64,000 nt of DNA from Bacillus sp. FJAT-49736 (GCF_018343615.1 NZ_JAGYPI010000001.1:1630960-1694959); one strand, 5' to 3'. Counted from the first letter of the stretch, positions 9,906 to 20,268 are shown. Program-made: numbers and translations. Notes: a model not told the origin generated them from the letters alone.

Positions 9906-11234
9906 TTAGTGTGTTTCTAAAATGGAATTCGTTGAGAATGGTAAATCTAATCGAACAAGATCATCATATGTTTCCCTTTTAATTACTAGCTGATCTTTAC
10001 CTGCTTCCACAAACACAACCGGTGGCCTTGGTATACGATTATAGTTATTAGCCATCGAATATCCATATGCTCCTGTACAGAATACAGCCAATACATCTGA
10101 ATCTTGCGTTTTCGGCAATGGTAAATCCCAAATTAACATATCACCAGATTCACAGCATTTCCCGGCGATCGATACTTTTTCCTGAACCGCATCATTTGGT
10201 CGATTTGCTAGGACAGCTTCATATTTTGCCTCATATAGTGCTGGGCGAATATTATCACTCATTCCACCATCAACAGCAATATACTTTCTAACATTTGGCA
10301 CTTCCTTGCTGGAGCCTACTTTATACAAGGTAGTACCTGCATCACCAACTAATGATCTCCCCGGTTCAATCCAAATTTCTGGCATCACTAAACCAAAACG
10401 ATTCGTTTGCTCTCTTACCTGTTGAATAATTTCACTTACATAAATAGAAGGAGCTAACGGATTATCATCTTTCGTGTAGCGAATTCCAAAGCCACCACCT
10501 AAATTTAAGACTTTTGGATAGTAGGAATAACTACTATTCCATTTTGCCATTTTTTCAATAATTTTTTTAGCAGCTAATACAAACCCAGTCGTTTCAAAAA
10601 TTTGTGACCCAATATGACAATGAATCCCTAAAACCTCTAAATTCTTAGATGCTAACGCCTGTTCCAATGCCTTGTCAGCTTGGCCGTTTTGTAAATCAAA
10701 TCCAAATTTTGAATCCTCTTGCCCAGTTAAAATATAATCATGTGTATGTGCTTCAATACCTGGTGTAACTCGCAGAAGAACACGCATTTTCTGATTCTTT
10801 TCCATACACAAGGCATGCAGCATTTCGAGTTCATAGAAATTATCGACAACAATGCATCCTATTTGATAGTTCAGTGCCATTTCCAGCTCTTCTCTGCTTT
10901 TGTTATTTCCGTGAAAATGGATTCTTTCCACAGGAAATTTTGCAGCGATTGCCGTATATAATTCTCCACCTGATACAACATCTAATGACAAGCCTTCTTC
11001 ATTTACTAGGTTAATCATTGCTATAGAAGAAAAGGCTTTACTGGCATATGCTACTTGAGAAGTAACCCCTAATTTTTCAAATGTATTTTTAAAGCCTCTT
11101 GCCCTTTCTCTAATCAATTCAACGTCATACACATATAAGGGAGTACCATATTTTTCGACTAGTTCCATTGTATCAACACCGCCGATTTCCAAATGTCCCT
11201 TATTATTCACCTTTGATGTCCCATAAAAATACAT
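9906..11234 (-). CDS. lysA: Diaminopimelate decarboxylase
   Basis: PLP enzyme that decarboxylates meso-diaminopimelate to L-lysine, the last lysine step. The 442-residue product has the PLP-binding Lys66 in YASKAF, the glycine-rich phosphate-binding GGGFG, and the CESGD motif that supplies an active-site residue from the partner subunit. The ATG is preceded by AGAGGGA. As in B. subtilis it follows spoVAF on the same strand, but a 490-base gap with two repeats separates them. No lysine riboswitch is apparent upstream. Confidence 0.95.
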   Translation of the reverse strand: MYFYGTSKVNNKGHLEIGGVDTMELVEKYGTPLYVYDVELIRERARGFKNTFEKLGVTSQVAYASKAFSSIAMINLVNEEGLSLDVVSGGELYTAIAAKFPVERIHFHGNNKSREELEMALNYQIGCIVVDNFYELEMLHALCMEKNQKMRVLLRVTPGIEAHTHDYILTGQEDSKFGFDLQNGQADKALEQALASKNLEVLGIHCHIGSQIFETTGFVLAAKKIIEKMAKWNSSYSYYPKVLNLGGGFGIRYTKDDNPLAPSIYVSEIIQQVREQTNRFGLVMPEIWIEPGRSLVGDAGTTLYKVGSSKEVPNVRKYIAVDGGMSDNIRPALYEAKYEAVLANRPNDAVQEKVSIAGKCCESGDMLIWDLPLPKTQDSDVLAVFCTGAYGYSMANNYNRIPRPPVVFVEAGKDQLVIKRETYDDLVRLDLPFSTNSILETH

Positions 11235-11291
11235 ATGATTCCCTCTTCTCTTTAAGAAAAATCAAGCAAATTACTACTTCGCTTTTATAAA

Positions 11292-11462
11292 AGGCACTTT
11301 TCTTAAACTTTGTTTCTTTTATTGATAAAAACCTTATATCCATCCTGGCATTGGTTAAGAATCCATAATTATCTTAAGAAAAGATGCACCGAAACCTTAG
11401 CAGAATTAGAATTTAGTACTAAAGTACGAAAAGTAACCATTTAAATGAAAACGGCCTATAAG
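11292..11462 (-). repeat. Interspersed repeat, copy 1
   Basis: Full-length copy of the AT-rich intergenic family described in the findings. Read on the minus strand it has the central block GCATCTTTTCTTAAG and the right end AACAAAGTTTAAGAAAAG. With copy 2 it fills most of the lysA-spoVAF gap. Confidence 0.75.
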
Positions 11463-11466
11463 AAAA

Positions 11467-11494
11467 TAGACAGTTGTCCAATGACAAACTGTCT
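11467..11494 (-). terminator. Probable terminator of spoVAF operon
   Basis: GACAGTTGTC (11469-11478) pairs with GACAAACTGTC (11483-11493), with one bulge. The minus-strand tail is TATTTTC. It lies between the two repeat copies. Confidence 0.5.
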
Positions 11495-11549
11495 GAAAAT
11501 ATCCATCTTAAATAAGAATAATTTATCACAATAAAGTGTTTTTTGCAAA

Positions 11550-11707
11550 GGCTCTTTTCTTAAACTTTGTTGCTTTTTAAACGAAAATCTTAATATAGCC
11601 ATGACCTTTGGCTAAGAAGGAACATAACATTCTTAAGAAAAGATGTCCCGAGCTATGACGATATTAAGATATATAACAATATATGAAAAACAACAATCTA
11701 TACGAAA
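11550..11707 (-). repeat. Interspersed repeat, copy 2
   Basis: Best-preserved copy of the family. On the minus strand it begins TTTCGTATAGATTGTTG, has the central block GGGACATCTTTTCTTAAG and ends AGCAACAAAGTTTAAG plus AAAAGAGCC. Inner and outer segments are imperfect inverted repeats, so the transcript could fold into a long stem. Confidence 0.8.
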
Positions 11708-11724
11708 CTTCTTAGCAAAATATT

Positions 11725-13206
11725 TTAAGATTTTGGCGGTTGCCTAAATCTATCTCTTGGTTGAACAATGCTTGGCCTAACAGCAGAACCGGGTACTGTA
11801 CGTCGAAATAATATATGTGTAAAGGCTTGAGGGTTGAAAGGAATAAATGGCCACATATAAGGAGCATTTAAAGTTCTTATTTGAATTAATAACAATAAAA
11901 AGACTGTACAGGCAATGACAAATCCTGGAACCTTAAAGAAGGCGACTGCTAGTAAAATAAACACCCTTGCCATTTTATTAGCAACACTGAGTTCATAGCT
12001 TGGAGTTGCGAAGGTTCCTATCGCAGCCACCGCTACATACAGAATTACCTCTGCAGTAAATAGCCCAACCTCCACTGCAATTTGCCCGATTAATACAGCA
12101 GCGATTAATCCCATTGCCGTTGCTAAAGGTGTCGGAGTATGAATTGCGGCAATTCTTAAAAATTCAATTCCCAAATCCGCAATAATAATTTGAATAATAA
12201 TCGGAATATGGGTATGTTTATTTGGTCCGATAAACTCTAATTTTTCTGGAAGCATCGATGGCTCAACAACAAATAAATACCATAAAGGCAGCAAGAATAT
12301 GGATGCCAATATCCCCAAATATCGAACCCAGCGGACAAATGTTCCAACTGCCGGGGAATTCCTATATTCCTCTGCATGTTGTGCATGATGAAAATAAGTT
12401 GCTGGTGTGATCATAACACTTGGTGATGTATCGACGAAAATTAACACATGTCCCTCTAATAAATGCACAGCTCCGACATCTGCTCGCTCGGTATATCGAA
12501 CGAGAGGATATGGATTATAGTTTTGTTTTAGGATAAATTCTTCCACCGTCTTATCCGCCATAGTTATTCCGTCAATATCAATGGCTTTTAAATCTTTTTT
12601 AAGTGTTTCCACCAAATCCTTATTTGCAACACCATCTATATATCCAATCGCAACATCCGTTTTGGAACGTTTGCCGATTTTCATAATTTCAAAACGGAGT
12701 CTTTCATCCCTTATTCTTCTTCTCGTTAGCGCAGTGTTTACAATGATATTTTCTACATAGCCATCACGGGAGCCGCGAACTACCTTTTCCGTATCAGGTT
12801 CCTGTGGTTGACGACCGGGATAACTCCGTACATCCACTATGATTGCTTCCCCTGCACCTTCAACAGCAATCCCAATCAATCCGGATAATACTTGAATAAC
12901 CATTTCATCCACTGTTTTCACAATCTGAACTTGCTGATGAACAATTCGATTTTTTACAATGTCATATATTTTGCTGGACAAGCGTTCTGTATCATTTAAT
13001 CTTACTAAATACTCTAATATTTGAATGATAAAATTGCTGTCTGATAAACCATTTACATAATAAAAATGAACGTTCTTTTTTAGAACTGTAATCTTTCTTA
13101 CTCCAATGTCAAAGCTTGTACCTAAACCAACCCTTTTCTTATAAAAGTCCTCCAATTCATCCAAGTGTTTAGGAATTGGTTCCTTTGTCAAATCTGCTTC
13201 CGTCAT
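11725..13206 (-). CDS. spoVAF: Stage V sporulation protein AF (GerA-family membrane protein)
   Basis: Spore inner-membrane protein homologous to GerA-type A subunits, implicated in spore germination and ion or dipicolinate release. The 493-residue protein has a long soluble N-terminal half and a C-terminal half with several membrane segments. The start at 13206 is chosen because AAAGGAGCGGG precedes that ATG; the TTG 18 bases upstream lies within this ribosome binding site. It overlaps the 3' end of spoVAEa by 38 bases. Last gene of the spoVA operon here. Confidence 0.9.
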   Translation of the reverse strand: MTEADLTKEPIPKHLDELEDFYKKRVGLGTSFDIGVRKITVLKKNVHFYYVNGLSDSNFIIQILEYLVRLNDTERLSSKIYDIVKNRIVHQQVQIVKTVDEMVIQVLSGLIGIAVEGAGEAIIVDVRSYPGRQPQEPDTEKVVRGSRDGYVENIIVNTALTRRRIRDERLRFEIMKIGKRSKTDVAIGYIDGVANKDLVETLKKDLKAIDIDGITMADKTVEEFILKQNYNPYPLVRYTERADVGAVHLLEGHVLIFVDTSPSVMITPATYFHHAQHAEEYRNSPAVGTFVRWVRYLGILASIFLLPLWYLFVVEPSMLPEKLEFIGPNKHTHIPIIIQIIIADLGIEFLRIAAIHTPTPLATAMGLIAAVLIGQIAVEVGLFTAEVILYVAVAAIGTFATPSYELSVANKMARVFILLAVAFFKVPGFVIACTVFLLLLIQIRTLNAPYMWPFIPFNPQAFTHILFRRTVPGSAVRPSIVQPRDRFRQPPKS

Positions 13207-13768
13207 AAAACCCGCTCCTTTCAAGAATTAACTCGACCGCCTTCATTGTTATCGGTGCACCGTTTAAATAATGATCGATTTTCCCCATCTTCCCAATATC
13301 CCCAACCCCAACTATAATTGGGACATTCAACTGGTCTAGAGAATAAACGGTATCTCCATTAATTCTTTGCAATTCAAATTCAGGTTCTCCAAATTTATCG
13401 ACTCCGTAGGGAGTTAAATTGCCGTTACGGTCAATACATACATCCACCTTTGTCCATTCCCTGTCGTGTGTGTTGGATGCTACTGCAACTACACCTAAGA
13501 CATTGATATCCTCGTGATTTGCAACATATTGTAAAGACTGTTCACCTTTTCCTTCACCTATAAATCCACTATCATCAAACATGACAATAACAGGATCACT
13601 GCGGGCTTTTTTAATCATTTCTACGATCTCTTCACCTGTTAATAACGAAGGGTTTCCACCTGATTGTGATATGCATCTTCCACCAATTTTTTTTGCTATT
13701 GATTCAATCGCTTGTTTCGCATATTCATCACCATCTGTAATTAATATCACCTGACGTTTCGTATTCAT
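13169..13768 (-). CDS. spoVAEA: Stage V sporulation protein AEa
   Basis: A soluble protein of the spoVA operon (SpoVAEa), reported to work with SpoVAF in germination. The 199-residue product matches the family in length and carries typical segments such as [16 protein letters not shown] (about 8-23) and [15 protein letters not shown] (about 61-75). Its ATG follows AAAGGA. It comes only 28 bases after spoVAB, whereas in B. subtilis spoVAC, spoVAD and spoVAEb lie between them. Confidence 0.9.
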   Translation of the reverse strand: MNTKRQVILITDGDEYAKQAIESIAKKIGGRCISQSGGNPSLLTGEEIVEMIKKARSDPVIVMFDDSGFIGEGKGEQSLQYVANHEDINVLGVVAVASNTHDREWTKVDVCIDRNGNLTPYGVDKFGEPEFELQRINGDTVYSLDQLNVPIIVGVGDIGKMGKIDHYLNGAPITMKAVELILERSGFYDGSRFDKGTNS

Positions 13769-13796
13769 TCAAAAAATTCCTTTCAGACAGTAATTT

Positions 13797-14222
13797 TTAG
13801 CGGTCAACGAAATAAATCCAGTGAAACAATGAACCAAGAACTTTTCCAAACACTATCGCCATCAATGCGACAAGTAAATGCCCTTCTGCGCCTATCCTCT
13901 TTGTTAGAATCGGAATAACATTTACTACCTCTGTTAATGCAGCTGCAATCATTCCAACAAATACACCGCAGAAAAGACCAATTGGAATTAAAAGGATAAA
14001 AGGAAGAGAAAAAACAGAATCTCTTAAAGATACTAAGTCACCAAAAATAGTTCCTAAAACTATGGCCCATTCATATAAATATACCTTTCCATACGTTTTA
14101 GTTAATTGGGTTAACCGAGGAACAATCCCTAAAACGGTCAAAAAGGCCACAAAACCACATCCCACTATCAATCCACCAGCAAAACCGATAAAACAAAGGA
14201 TGATGGGATTAATGATCGTCAA
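13797..14222 (-). CDS. spoVAB: Stage V sporulation protein AB
   Basis: A 141-residue membrane protein with four to five hydrophobic helices and the same length as B. subtilis SpoVAB. It is part of the machinery linked to dipicolinic acid uptake into the forespore; its exact role is unknown. The start is a TTG inside the end of spoVAA (14-base overlap) with only a weak ribosome binding site, suggesting translational coupling. Confidence 0.9.
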   Translation of the reverse strand: MTIINPIILCFIGFAGGLIVGCGFVAFLTVLGIVPRLTQLTKTYGKVYLYEWAIVLGTIFGDLVSLRDSVFSLPFILLIPIGLFCGVFVGMIAAALTEVVNVIPILTKRIGAEGHLLVALMAIVFGKVLGSLFHWIYFVDR

Positions 14223-14829
14223 GATGCTTTATCGCTTCTTTATTTTCGTTCACAATTACGTATTGATCTAGATCTTGCTGGTAGTTAAAAATTTCAACCT
14301 CTAACGGACTCGGCTCCTCATTAAATCGTTTTTTAAATATGTGATTAAAGAATATAATCATTCCGAGGCCAAGACCAATAGAATAAGGGATTTGTAAAAG
14401 CAATGGTTTATTTATCGTTTTTCCAGTAATCATTTTATAGATCTTTTGATGAACCTCCTGCATACTGACATCCTCATGAAAATTCATAATAGCAAGAGCG
14501 GATCCAATAAAAAGCAAAAGCCAAATTAAAATAAAAAAAGGAAAGGAAACTTTTCGTTTTTTATAAATTACCTCTATAATGGTTTGAGAAGGACCAATAA
14601 GCTGAATATCTAATCCATTCCACTTATTAGTTATTGCTTGTACAACTTTCATGACATCAATCACCACAGTGTTTTTATCCTCATCCGTTACATGGTATAT
14701 AACGAGATTTTTTAACTGTGGTACATATTTTTCGGGACCAATAATTTGAGCAATATCTTTTAGAATGATCTTGCTGTTTTGGTTTACTTCCACTCTATTT
14801 CTCATCCGAATATAAATGGATTCTTCCAT
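14209..14829 (-). CDS. spoVAA: Stage V sporulation protein AA
   Basis: First gene of the spoVA operon. The 206-residue product has a soluble N-terminal domain (about residues 1-95) and two membrane segments (about 97-115 and 145-165), as in SpoVAA. It is required for dipicolinic acid uptake in B. subtilis. The ATG follows AGAGGATG. A SigG-type promoter lies 36 bases upstream. Confidence 0.92.
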   Translation of the reverse strand: MEESIYIRMRNRVEVNQNSKIILKDIAQIIGPEKYVPQLKNLVIYHVTDEDKNTVVIDVMKVVQAITNKWNGLDIQLIGPSQTIIEVIYKKRKVSFPFFILIWLLLFIGSALAIMNFHEDVSMQEVHQKIYKMITGKTINKPLLLQIPYSIGLGLGMIIFFNHIFKKRFNEEPSPLEVEIFNYQQDLDQYVIVNENKEAIKHLDDH

Positions 14830-14864
14830 TTTCTTTCATCCTCTGCTGCTTATTCTGTATACTG

Positions 14865-14894
14865 TAGTATGTGGAATAGGTAAAATTATCATTC
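14865..14894 (-). promoter_or_regulatory. SigG-type promoter of the spoVA operon
   Basis: On the minus strand GAATG (14894-14890) and CATACTA (14871-14865) are separated by 18 bases. Both match the forespore SigG consensus, as expected for spoVAA. Confidence 0.75.
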
Positions 14895-14920
14895 ATCTAT
14901 TATTATCCGTAAAAAATAAA

Positions 14921-14948
14921 AAACCGCAGGAACTAAAGCTCCATACGG
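14921..14948 (-). terminator. Imperfect terminator of the spoIIA operon
   Basis: CCG/CGG ends and a GGA/TCC inner arm form an imperfect stem overlapping the sigF stop. TTTTTT follows on the minus strand. Confidence 0.45.
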
Positions 14949-15691
14949 TCTTTCATTTGTTCTAATATTTTCTTTTCCAGTCTGGATACTTGAACCTGCG
15001 AAATACCAAGTCTTTCGGCCACCTCGGATTGAGTTTGATCCTTGTAATATCGTAAATAAACGATTAATCGCTCTCTATCATCTAATCCTCTTATAGCCTC
15101 TTTTAGAGCAATTTTATCAAACCATTTTTGATCATTTTGATCTGCGATTTGATCTAATAAAGTAATTGGGTCTCCATCATTTTCATATACAGTTTCATGA
15201 ATGGAGGATGGTGCACGTCCTGCTTCCTGAGCCATGATAATATCTTCAACAGGGAGATCTAAAAAGAGAGCGAGTTCATTTACAGTCGGAATTCGGCCAA
15301 TGTTCTTGGATAATTCATCCTTTGCCTTCCGAATTCGGTTGCCGATTTCCTTAAGAGATCTGCTTACCTTCACTGTTCCGTCATCCCGAATAAAGCGTTG
15401 AATTTCTCCAATAATCATGGGAACTGCATAAGTTGAAAACTTTACATCATAAGTTAGATCAAATTTATCAACCGATTTTAAAAGTCCGATGCATCCAATC
15501 TGAAATAAATCATCTGGTTCATAGCCTCGATTTAAAAATCGCTGAACAACGGACCAAACGAGCCGCATATTTTTTTCAACAATTAGATTGCGTGCCTCCT
15601 GGTCACCTTCCTGGCTTCTTTGAATCAATTCTTTAACTTCTTGATCCTTTAAAAATGACTGTTTATTCTCCTTTTTAACCTCCACATCCAT
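14933..15691 (-). CDS. sigF: RNA polymerase sigma factor SigF (SpoIIAC)
   Basis: First forespore-specific sigma factor. The 252-residue protein has sigma70 region 2 with the core-binding and -10 melting segment (QRFLNRGYEPDDLFQIG) and region 4 with the C-terminal helix-turn-helix (QSEVAERLGISQVQVSRLE). It is held inactive by SpoIIAB until SpoIIAA is dephosphorylated. The ATG at 15691 is chosen over a GTG two codons upstream because AAGGAG is 8 bases away and the family begins MDVEV. It starts 12 bases after spoIIAB. Confidence 0.96.
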   Translation of the reverse strand: MDVEVKKENKQSFLKDQEVKELIQRSQEGDQEARNLIVEKNMRLVWSVVQRFLNRGYEPDDLFQIGCIGLLKSVDKFDLTYDVKFSTYAVPMIIGEIQRFIRDDGTVKVSRSLKEIGNRIRKAKDELSKNIGRIPTVNELALFLDLPVEDIIMAQEAGRAPSSIHETVYENDGDPITLLDQIADQNDQKWFDKIALKEAIRGLDDRERLIVYLRYYKDQTQSEVAERLGISQVQVSRLEKKILEQMKDRMEL

Positions 15692-15703
15692 TGGCACTAC
15701 TCC

Positions 15704-16144
15704 TTAATTACATAAGGCATTTTTTAAAGCCAAATGCTTTTTTAAACGAACAATGGTGCCTAAACCTGGTTGTGATTCAATCTCTATTTCGTCCATAAAG
15801 TTTTCCATGATGGTAAAACCCATTCCCGACCTTTCTAGTTCGGGCTTGGTTGTAAATAGGGGTTGGCGCGCTTCTTCTATATCAGCAATACCAACACCTT
15901 CATCGCGAATGGTTAAGTCCACAAACCCATCCTCTATAGCAAGATTAATATAAACAGTACCAGCGGGATTCCCTTCATAACCATGAATAATTGCGTTTGT
16001 GACAGCCTCTGAAACAACGGTTTTAATTTCTGTCAGCTCGTCTAAAGTCGGATCTAATTGGGCAATAAAAGATGCGACTGTAACTCTGGCAAAAGACTCA
16101 TTTTGGCTTAACGCTGAAAATTGCATCTGCATTTCATTTCTCAT
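15704..16144 (-). CDS. spoIIAB: Anti-sigma F factor and serine kinase SpoIIAB
   Basis: GHKL-fold protein that binds SigF and phosphorylates SpoIIAA. The 146-residue product has the N-box [11 protein letters not shown] (about residues 46-56), the ATP-lid motifs DEGVGI and GMGF, and the family's usual length. It begins two bases after the spoIIAA stop and lies directly before sigF. Confidence 0.96.
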   Translation of the reverse strand: MRNEMQMQFSALSQNESFARVTVASFIAQLDPTLDELTEIKTVVSEAVTNAIIHGYEGNPAGTVYINLAIEDGFVDLTIRDEGVGIADIEEARQPLFTTKPELERSGMGFTIMENFMDEIEIESQPGLGTIVRLKKHLALKNALCN

Positions 16145-16146
16145 TG

Positions 16147-16497
16147 CTACGCAACCCCCAATCTTTGTAAAGCGTATTGTTCAGACTCATCCAAACGAAT
16201 AATCTTAAACAAACCAGACATCTCAAATAGTCGCTTTACAGGAGATGATATTGCGCAAACAACCATTTCTCCATTTTTTTGCTTTACCTGCTTATATCTT
16301 CCCAAGATGACCCCTAAACCAGAACTATCCATAAAAGATAAATGCTCTAAATTTAATACAATATGCAAAATATTATGTTTGTCTATCGCTTTCGTTACTT
16401 CTTCACGAAGGGATTCTGCAGTATGGTGATCCAGTTCCCCATCTAATCGTACACATAAGACATCGTGCTTTACTTCTAAATCAATTGTCAGACTCAC
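16147..16497 (-). CDS. spoIIAA: Anti-sigma F factor antagonist SpoIIAA
   Basis: STAS-domain protein that, when dephosphorylated by SpoIIE, binds SpoIIAB and frees SigF. The 116-residue product carries the phosphorylation site Ser58 in [13 protein letters not shown] start is the only in-frame option after an upstream TGA; AAGGAGG lies 11 bases before it. First gene of the spoIIA operon, with SigH promoter elements upstream. Confidence 0.95.
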   Translation of the reverse strand: MSLTIDLEVKHDVLCVRLDGELDHHTAESLREEVTKAIDKHNILHIVLNLEHLSFMDSSGLGVILGRYKQVKQKNGEMVVCAISSPVKRLFEMSGLFKIIRLDESEQYALQRLGVA

Positions 16498-16532
16498 TTT
16501 TCACAAAGCCTCCTTAATCTGTTATAGTGAGT

Positions 16533-16613
16533 CAATTCTATATGTTTGCCTTCTTTTCCTTCCCAATGACAAAACTAGAAGCAGGTCGTCATTATTAGTG
16601 AATGTTCGACGAT
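16533..16613 (-). promoter_or_regulatory. SigH promoter and Spo0A box of the spoIIA operon
   Basis: On the minus strand GAAGGAAAA (16562-16554) fits the SigH -35 and ATAGAATTG (16541-16533) fits the -10 in 8 of 9 positions, with a 12-base spacer. ATCGTCGAA (16613-16605) matches the Spo0A box TTTGTCGAA in 7 of 9 positions. This agrees with the known SigH and Spo0A~P control of spoIIA. Confidence 0.75.
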
Positions 16614-17786
16614 TTATTTAGACGCTTGTGTGAATAATCCAAAAGAACGTTTAAAAAGCTTCCACCATCCAGCAGTCTTAACGTTTTCTTTTGCAACTAA
16701 ATCCGACTTTACCAGAACCTTTCCATCTTTCATTATTGTTAAACTACCGACAATATCTCCCTTTCGGATCGGAGCTTTTAAATTCTCATTTAATTTAATA
16801 TTCTTTTTCAAATGATCCACTTTTTCGCCTTTTTTCGTTAAAACAGATATCGGTTCATTCGTTACGGCATGTATATATTTTTTTTCCCCTTTGCTTATTT
16901 TTACTTCTCCTAAAGATTGTCCATTTTTATATAAAGGATGTGTGGCATATTGAGAAAATGCATAGTCAAGCATTTTCGTTACTTGTGCATTTCTAACTTT
17001 TGTGGATGGTGCACCAAATACAACGGCTATCACCCTCATATTATTTTTCTTGGCAGTTGCGGTTAAACAGAACTTAGCCTCATTAGTGAAGCCTGTTTTT
17101 AAACCGTCTACCCCCGGATAAAAGCGAACAAGTTTATTCGTATTTACTAACCAAAATTTTTTATCTGTATTTTCACGTAAATAATCTTCATAAGTTCCCG
17201 TATATTTCGTAATATCTTCATATTTAAGCAGGGATTTTGCCATTATTGCCATATCATAAGCAGAGCTGTAATGATCTTTTACAGGTAAACCAGTAGTATT
17301 TTGAAAATGAGTGTCTTTTAAACCTAATGTTTTAGCTTCTTTGTTCATCATTTCTACAAAGGACTCTTCACTTCCAGCAATCTTTTCTGCCATAGCAACA
17401 GCTGCATCATTAGCAGAGCCAATCGCGATTCCTTTTAGCATTTGCTCTACCGTCATTTCCTCACCTGGTTCAAGGAAGATTTGAGATCCTCCCATAGAAG
17501 CAGCATACTCGCTCGTACGAACTTTTTCTTTCCAAGAAAGCGTTCCATTATCTATAGCCTTCATTATCAAAAGCATCGTCATTATTTTCGTCATGGATGC
17601 AGGTGCCAGTTTTTCGTGACTGTTTTTTTCATATAGAATGCTTCCGGTATCACGTTCTATTAAAATGGCTGATTTTGCATCGTTAGCCAGCTCCGTTTTA
17701 CCTTCGGCAGCAAAAGTATGACCACTTCCTATCCCTAAACTTGAAATAAGTATTAAGCAACAAATGAAACTACTTATCTTCTTCAT
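16614..17786 (-). CDS. dacF: D-alanyl-D-alanine carboxypeptidase DacF
   Basis: Forespore-expressed low-molecular-weight penicillin-binding protein that modifies cortex or germ-wall peptidoglycan. The 390-residue product has a signal peptide (about 1-27) and motifs Ser64-Met-Thr-Lys67, Ser124-Ala-Asn126 (SAN in place of SGN, also seen in B. subtilis DacF) and Lys230-Thr-Gly232. The ATG follows GGAGGGG. It precedes spoIIAA in the same direction, as in B. subtilis. Confidence 0.93.
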   Translation of the reverse strand: MKKISSFICCLILISSLGIGSGHTFAAEGKTELANDAKSAILIERDTGSILYEKNSHEKLAPASMTKIMTMLLIMKAIDNGTLSWKEKVRTSEYAASMGGSQIFLEPGEEMTVEQMLKGIAIGSANDAAVAMAEKIAGSEESFVEMMNKEAKTLGLKDTHFQNTTGLPVKDHYSSAYDMAIMAKSLLKYEDITKYTGTYEDYLRENTDKKFWLVNTNKLVRFYPGVDGLKTGFTNEAKFCLTATAKKNNMRVIAVVFGAPSTKVRNAQVTKMLDYAFSQYATHPLYKNGQSLGEVKISKGEKKYIHAVTNEPISVLTKKGEKVDHLKKNIKLNENLKAPIRKGDIVGSLTIMKDGKVLVKSDLVAKENVKTAGWWKLFKRSFGLFTQASK

Positions 17787-17943
17787 AAAGACCCCTCCAA
17801 TAATTTCCTTTTAGTTGTTTAAAAAGTTAAATTGTTTTCATAACCATCAAGAAATATACCTGATGGAAATTTCACAATATACATAACACCATTTTTTCCA
17901 TTTACAGCATTTTTATTCAAAAAATTCCTTCCACATAAAAAAG

Positions 17944-17976
17944 AAAAAACTGCTGAGAAATCTCTCAAGCAGTTTT
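17944..17976 (-). terminator. Terminator of the deoB-punA-pdp operon
   Basis: AAAACTGCT (17946-17954) pairs with AGCAGTTTT (17968-17976), with an inner GAGA/TCTC stem. The minus-strand tail is T-rich. A repeat copy lies between it and pdp. Confidence 0.75.
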
Positions 17977-17990
17977 CATCTTTATTTGGC

Positions 17991-18118
17991 AGTTTCCGTA
18001 TAGAATATTGTCTTTCGTATATTGTTTGAAATCTTAATAAAGTCTTATTCATAATCATAGGTCATGGCGTTATTAAGATTTTCATCTGAAAAAGCAATAA
18101 AGTTTAAGAAAAAAAGCC
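17991..18118 (+). repeat. Interspersed repeat, copy 3
   Basis: Shortened copy in plus orientation: TTTCCGTATAGAATATTGTC at the left, TTAAGATTTTC in the middle, and right end AAGTTTAAGAAAAAAAGCC reaching to 4 bases from the pdp stop. Confidence 0.7.
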
Positions 18119-18122
18119 ATTA

Positions 18123-19427
18123 TTAAAGGGTAATTTCCTCTTGAACCAAAATCGGAGATGCTACTTTCTGCTCCGAAATCTTAATATTTTGATACAGTTT
18201 TTCCTTCACTTCTTCTACATCTTCTTTATTTGTATAAATAGTTAATAGAGACTCGCCTTTTTTAACCGCGTCACCAATTTTTTTCTTTAACATAAGCCCA
18301 ACTGCCAAATCAATTTCGGATTCCTTCGTTGCTCTTCCGGCTCCAAGCATCATTGCAGCAGTACCAATTTCATCTGCTATAATTTCTGCAACATAACCAT
18401 CTTCAAGGGAAGGAAGCTCAACCTTATATTTAGCCTGTGGAAGCTTAGATGGATCATCGACAACGGATGGGTCGCCACCTTGTGATTGTAAAAATACCTT
18501 AAACGATTCAAGTGCTTTACCGTTATCCATAACTTCTTTTAACTTTTCTCGTGCCTCTTCAGTAGTGGATGCCTTGCCTGCAAGATATACCATGTAGCTT
18601 CCTAATGTAAGGCAAAGTTCAGTTAAGTCCTCCGGTCCTTTTCCTTGCAATGTATCGATAGCCTCTTCCACTTCTAATGCATTACCGATTGCAAAACCGA
18701 GCGGCTGGCTCATATCTGAGATAATTGCCATTGTTTTTCTTCCAACATTATTCCCTATATTAACCATTGCCTTTGCTAGTTCACGAGCATCATCCAGCGT
18801 TTTCATAAAGGCACCGGCGCCAGTTTTAACATCTAAACAAATGGCATCTGCTCCTGCAGCAATTTTCTTGCTCATGATGGAGCTTGCTATTAATGGAATG
18901 CTGTCAACTGTAGCTGTTACATCCCGTAGTGCATATAGCTTTTTATCAGCTGGTGTCAGATTACCGCTTTGTCCGATAACCGCTATTTTATTTTCATTTA
19001 CCAGCTTTATAAACTCTTCATTTTCAATTTCAACATGGAATCCGGGTACCGATTCTAATTTATCGATTGTTCCCCCAGTATGTCCCAAACCGCGACCGCT
19101 CATTTTAGCAACCGGTACTCCTAAAGCTGCTACTAAAGGACCTAATACTAGTGTTGTAGTGTCACCTACTCCACCGGTAGAGTGCTTATCTACTTTAATT
19201 CCTTCAATTCCAGAAAGATCAATAACATCACCAGAATGAACCATGGCCATAGTCAAATCGGCACGCTCCCGTTCATTCATCCCTTGGAAAAAAATAGCCA
19301 TAGTTAATGCGCTGATCTGATAATCCGGAATTGTGTTATTTGTATAGCCATTAATAATAAATTGAATTTCTTCAGTGGAAAGTTCCTTTCCATCACGTTT
19401 CTTTTCAATTAAATCAACCATTCTCAT
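18123..19427 (-). CDS. pdp: Pyrimidine-nucleoside phosphorylase
   Basis: Phosphorolyses uridine and (deoxy)thymidine to base plus (deoxy)ribose 1-phosphate. The 434-residue protein carries the family signature [15 protein letters not shown] (about residues 108-122) and the phosphate-binding KHSTGGVGD. It overlaps punA by 4 bases (ATGA), so deoB, punA and pdp are translated together and funnel nucleosides into pentose phosphates. Confidence 0.95.
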   Translation of the reverse strand: MRMVDLIEKKRDGKELSTEEIQFIINGYTNNTIPDYQISALTMAIFFQGMNERERADLTMAMVHSGDVIDLSGIEGIKVDKHSTGGVGDTTTLVLGPLVAALGVPVAKMSGRGLGHTGGTIDKLESVPGFHVEIENEEFIKLVNENKIAVIGQSGNLTPADKKLYALRDVTATVDSIPLIASSIMSKKIAAGADAICLDVKTGAGAFMKTLDDARELAKAMVNIGNNVGRKTMAIISDMSQPLGFAIGNALEVEEAIDTLQGKGPEDLTELCLTLGSYMVYLAGKASTTEEAREKLKEVMDNGKALESFKVFLQSQGGDPSVVDDPSKLPQAKYKVELPSLEDGYVAEIIADEIGTAAMMLGAGRATKESEIDLAVGLMLKKKIGDAVKKGESLLTIYTNKEDVEEVKEKLYQNIKISEQKVASPILVQEEITL

Positions 19428-20257
19428 AATTCTTCACCTGTCTTAATATATTTGACAATCTCTTTTACATAAGATAAAAAGTTTGCTCTGACTTTATCTG
19501 TTGTTTCTATTACTTCATCGTGTGTTAATGGCTGATCTAAAATACCAGCGGCCATATTAGAAATACAGGAAATACCTAAAACCTTGAGTCCTGCGTGACG
19601 TGCAACAATCACCTCTGGAACTGTAGACATCCCAACAGCATCTCCGCCTAATACACGAAGCATTTTCACTTCTGCAGGGGTTTCATAGGATGGTCCAGTA
19701 TTTCCGACATATACACCTTCTCTTACAGTCATCTGAAGTTTAGAGGCTAATTCTTTTGCTAATGCACGCAATTCCTTATTATAAGCCTCTGACATGTCTG
19801 GAAAACGAGGACCCACTCTTCCATCATTCGGTCCGATTAATGGGTTATACCCCATATTGTTTATATGATCGGAAATAATCATTAAATCCCCTGGCTCAAA
19901 GTTTTCGTTTATTCCGCCAGCAGCATTCGTTACAATAAGTGTTTCTACCCCAAGCTCCTTCATTACCCTTACAGGAAAAGTAACTTGATCTAGATTATAC
20001 CCTTCATAGTAGTGAAAGCGTCCTTGCATCGCTACTACTTCTTTTTCGCCTAAAGTGCCAAACACTAACTGCCCGGCATGACCAGCAACAGTTGATATTG
20101 GAAAATCAGGTATCTCATTATAAGGGATTTTAACGGGATTTTTGATTTCATCCGCCAATACACCTAATCCAGAACCTAAAATCAAACCAATACTTGGTTT
20201 GCCCGTATATTTATTTTGTAAAAATTTTGCTGCATTTTCAATTTGGCTATACTCCAT
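19424..20257 (-). CDS. punA: Purine-nucleoside phosphorylase
   Basis: Trimeric-type enzyme that splits guanosine and inosine (and deoxy forms) with phosphate. The 277-residue product has the phosphate-binding GSGLG (about 28-32), TNAAGGINE and the base-binding [10 protein letters not shown] segments. The ATG follows GGGGGAA, 11 bases after the deoB stop. It corresponds to pupG (punA) in the drm-pupG operon of B. subtilis. Confidence 0.95.
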   Translation of the reverse strand: MEYSQIENAAKFLQNKYTGKPSIGLILGSGLGVLADEIKNPVKIPYNEIPDFPISTVAGHAGQLVFGTLGEKEVVAMQGRFHYYEGYNLDQVTFPVRVMKELGVETLIVTNAAGGINENFEPGDLMIISDHINNMGYNPLIGPNDGRVGPRFPDMSEAYNKELRALAKELASKLQMTVREGVYVGNTGPSYETPAEVKMLRVLGGDAVGMSTVPEVIVARHAGLKVLGISCISNMAAGILDQPLTHDEVIETTDKVRANFLSYVKEIVKYIKTGEEL

Positions 20258-20268
20258 AACTATTCCCC

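Noticed and set aside
9906-11724. Lysine riboswitch for lysA
   Set aside because: No conserved L-box core is visible upstream of lysA; the space is filled by two repeat copies and a hairpin.
17819-18058. 79-codon minus-strand ORF between dacF and pdp
   Set aside because: It spans a terminator and a repeat copy, lacks a ribosome site and has no protein-like composition.
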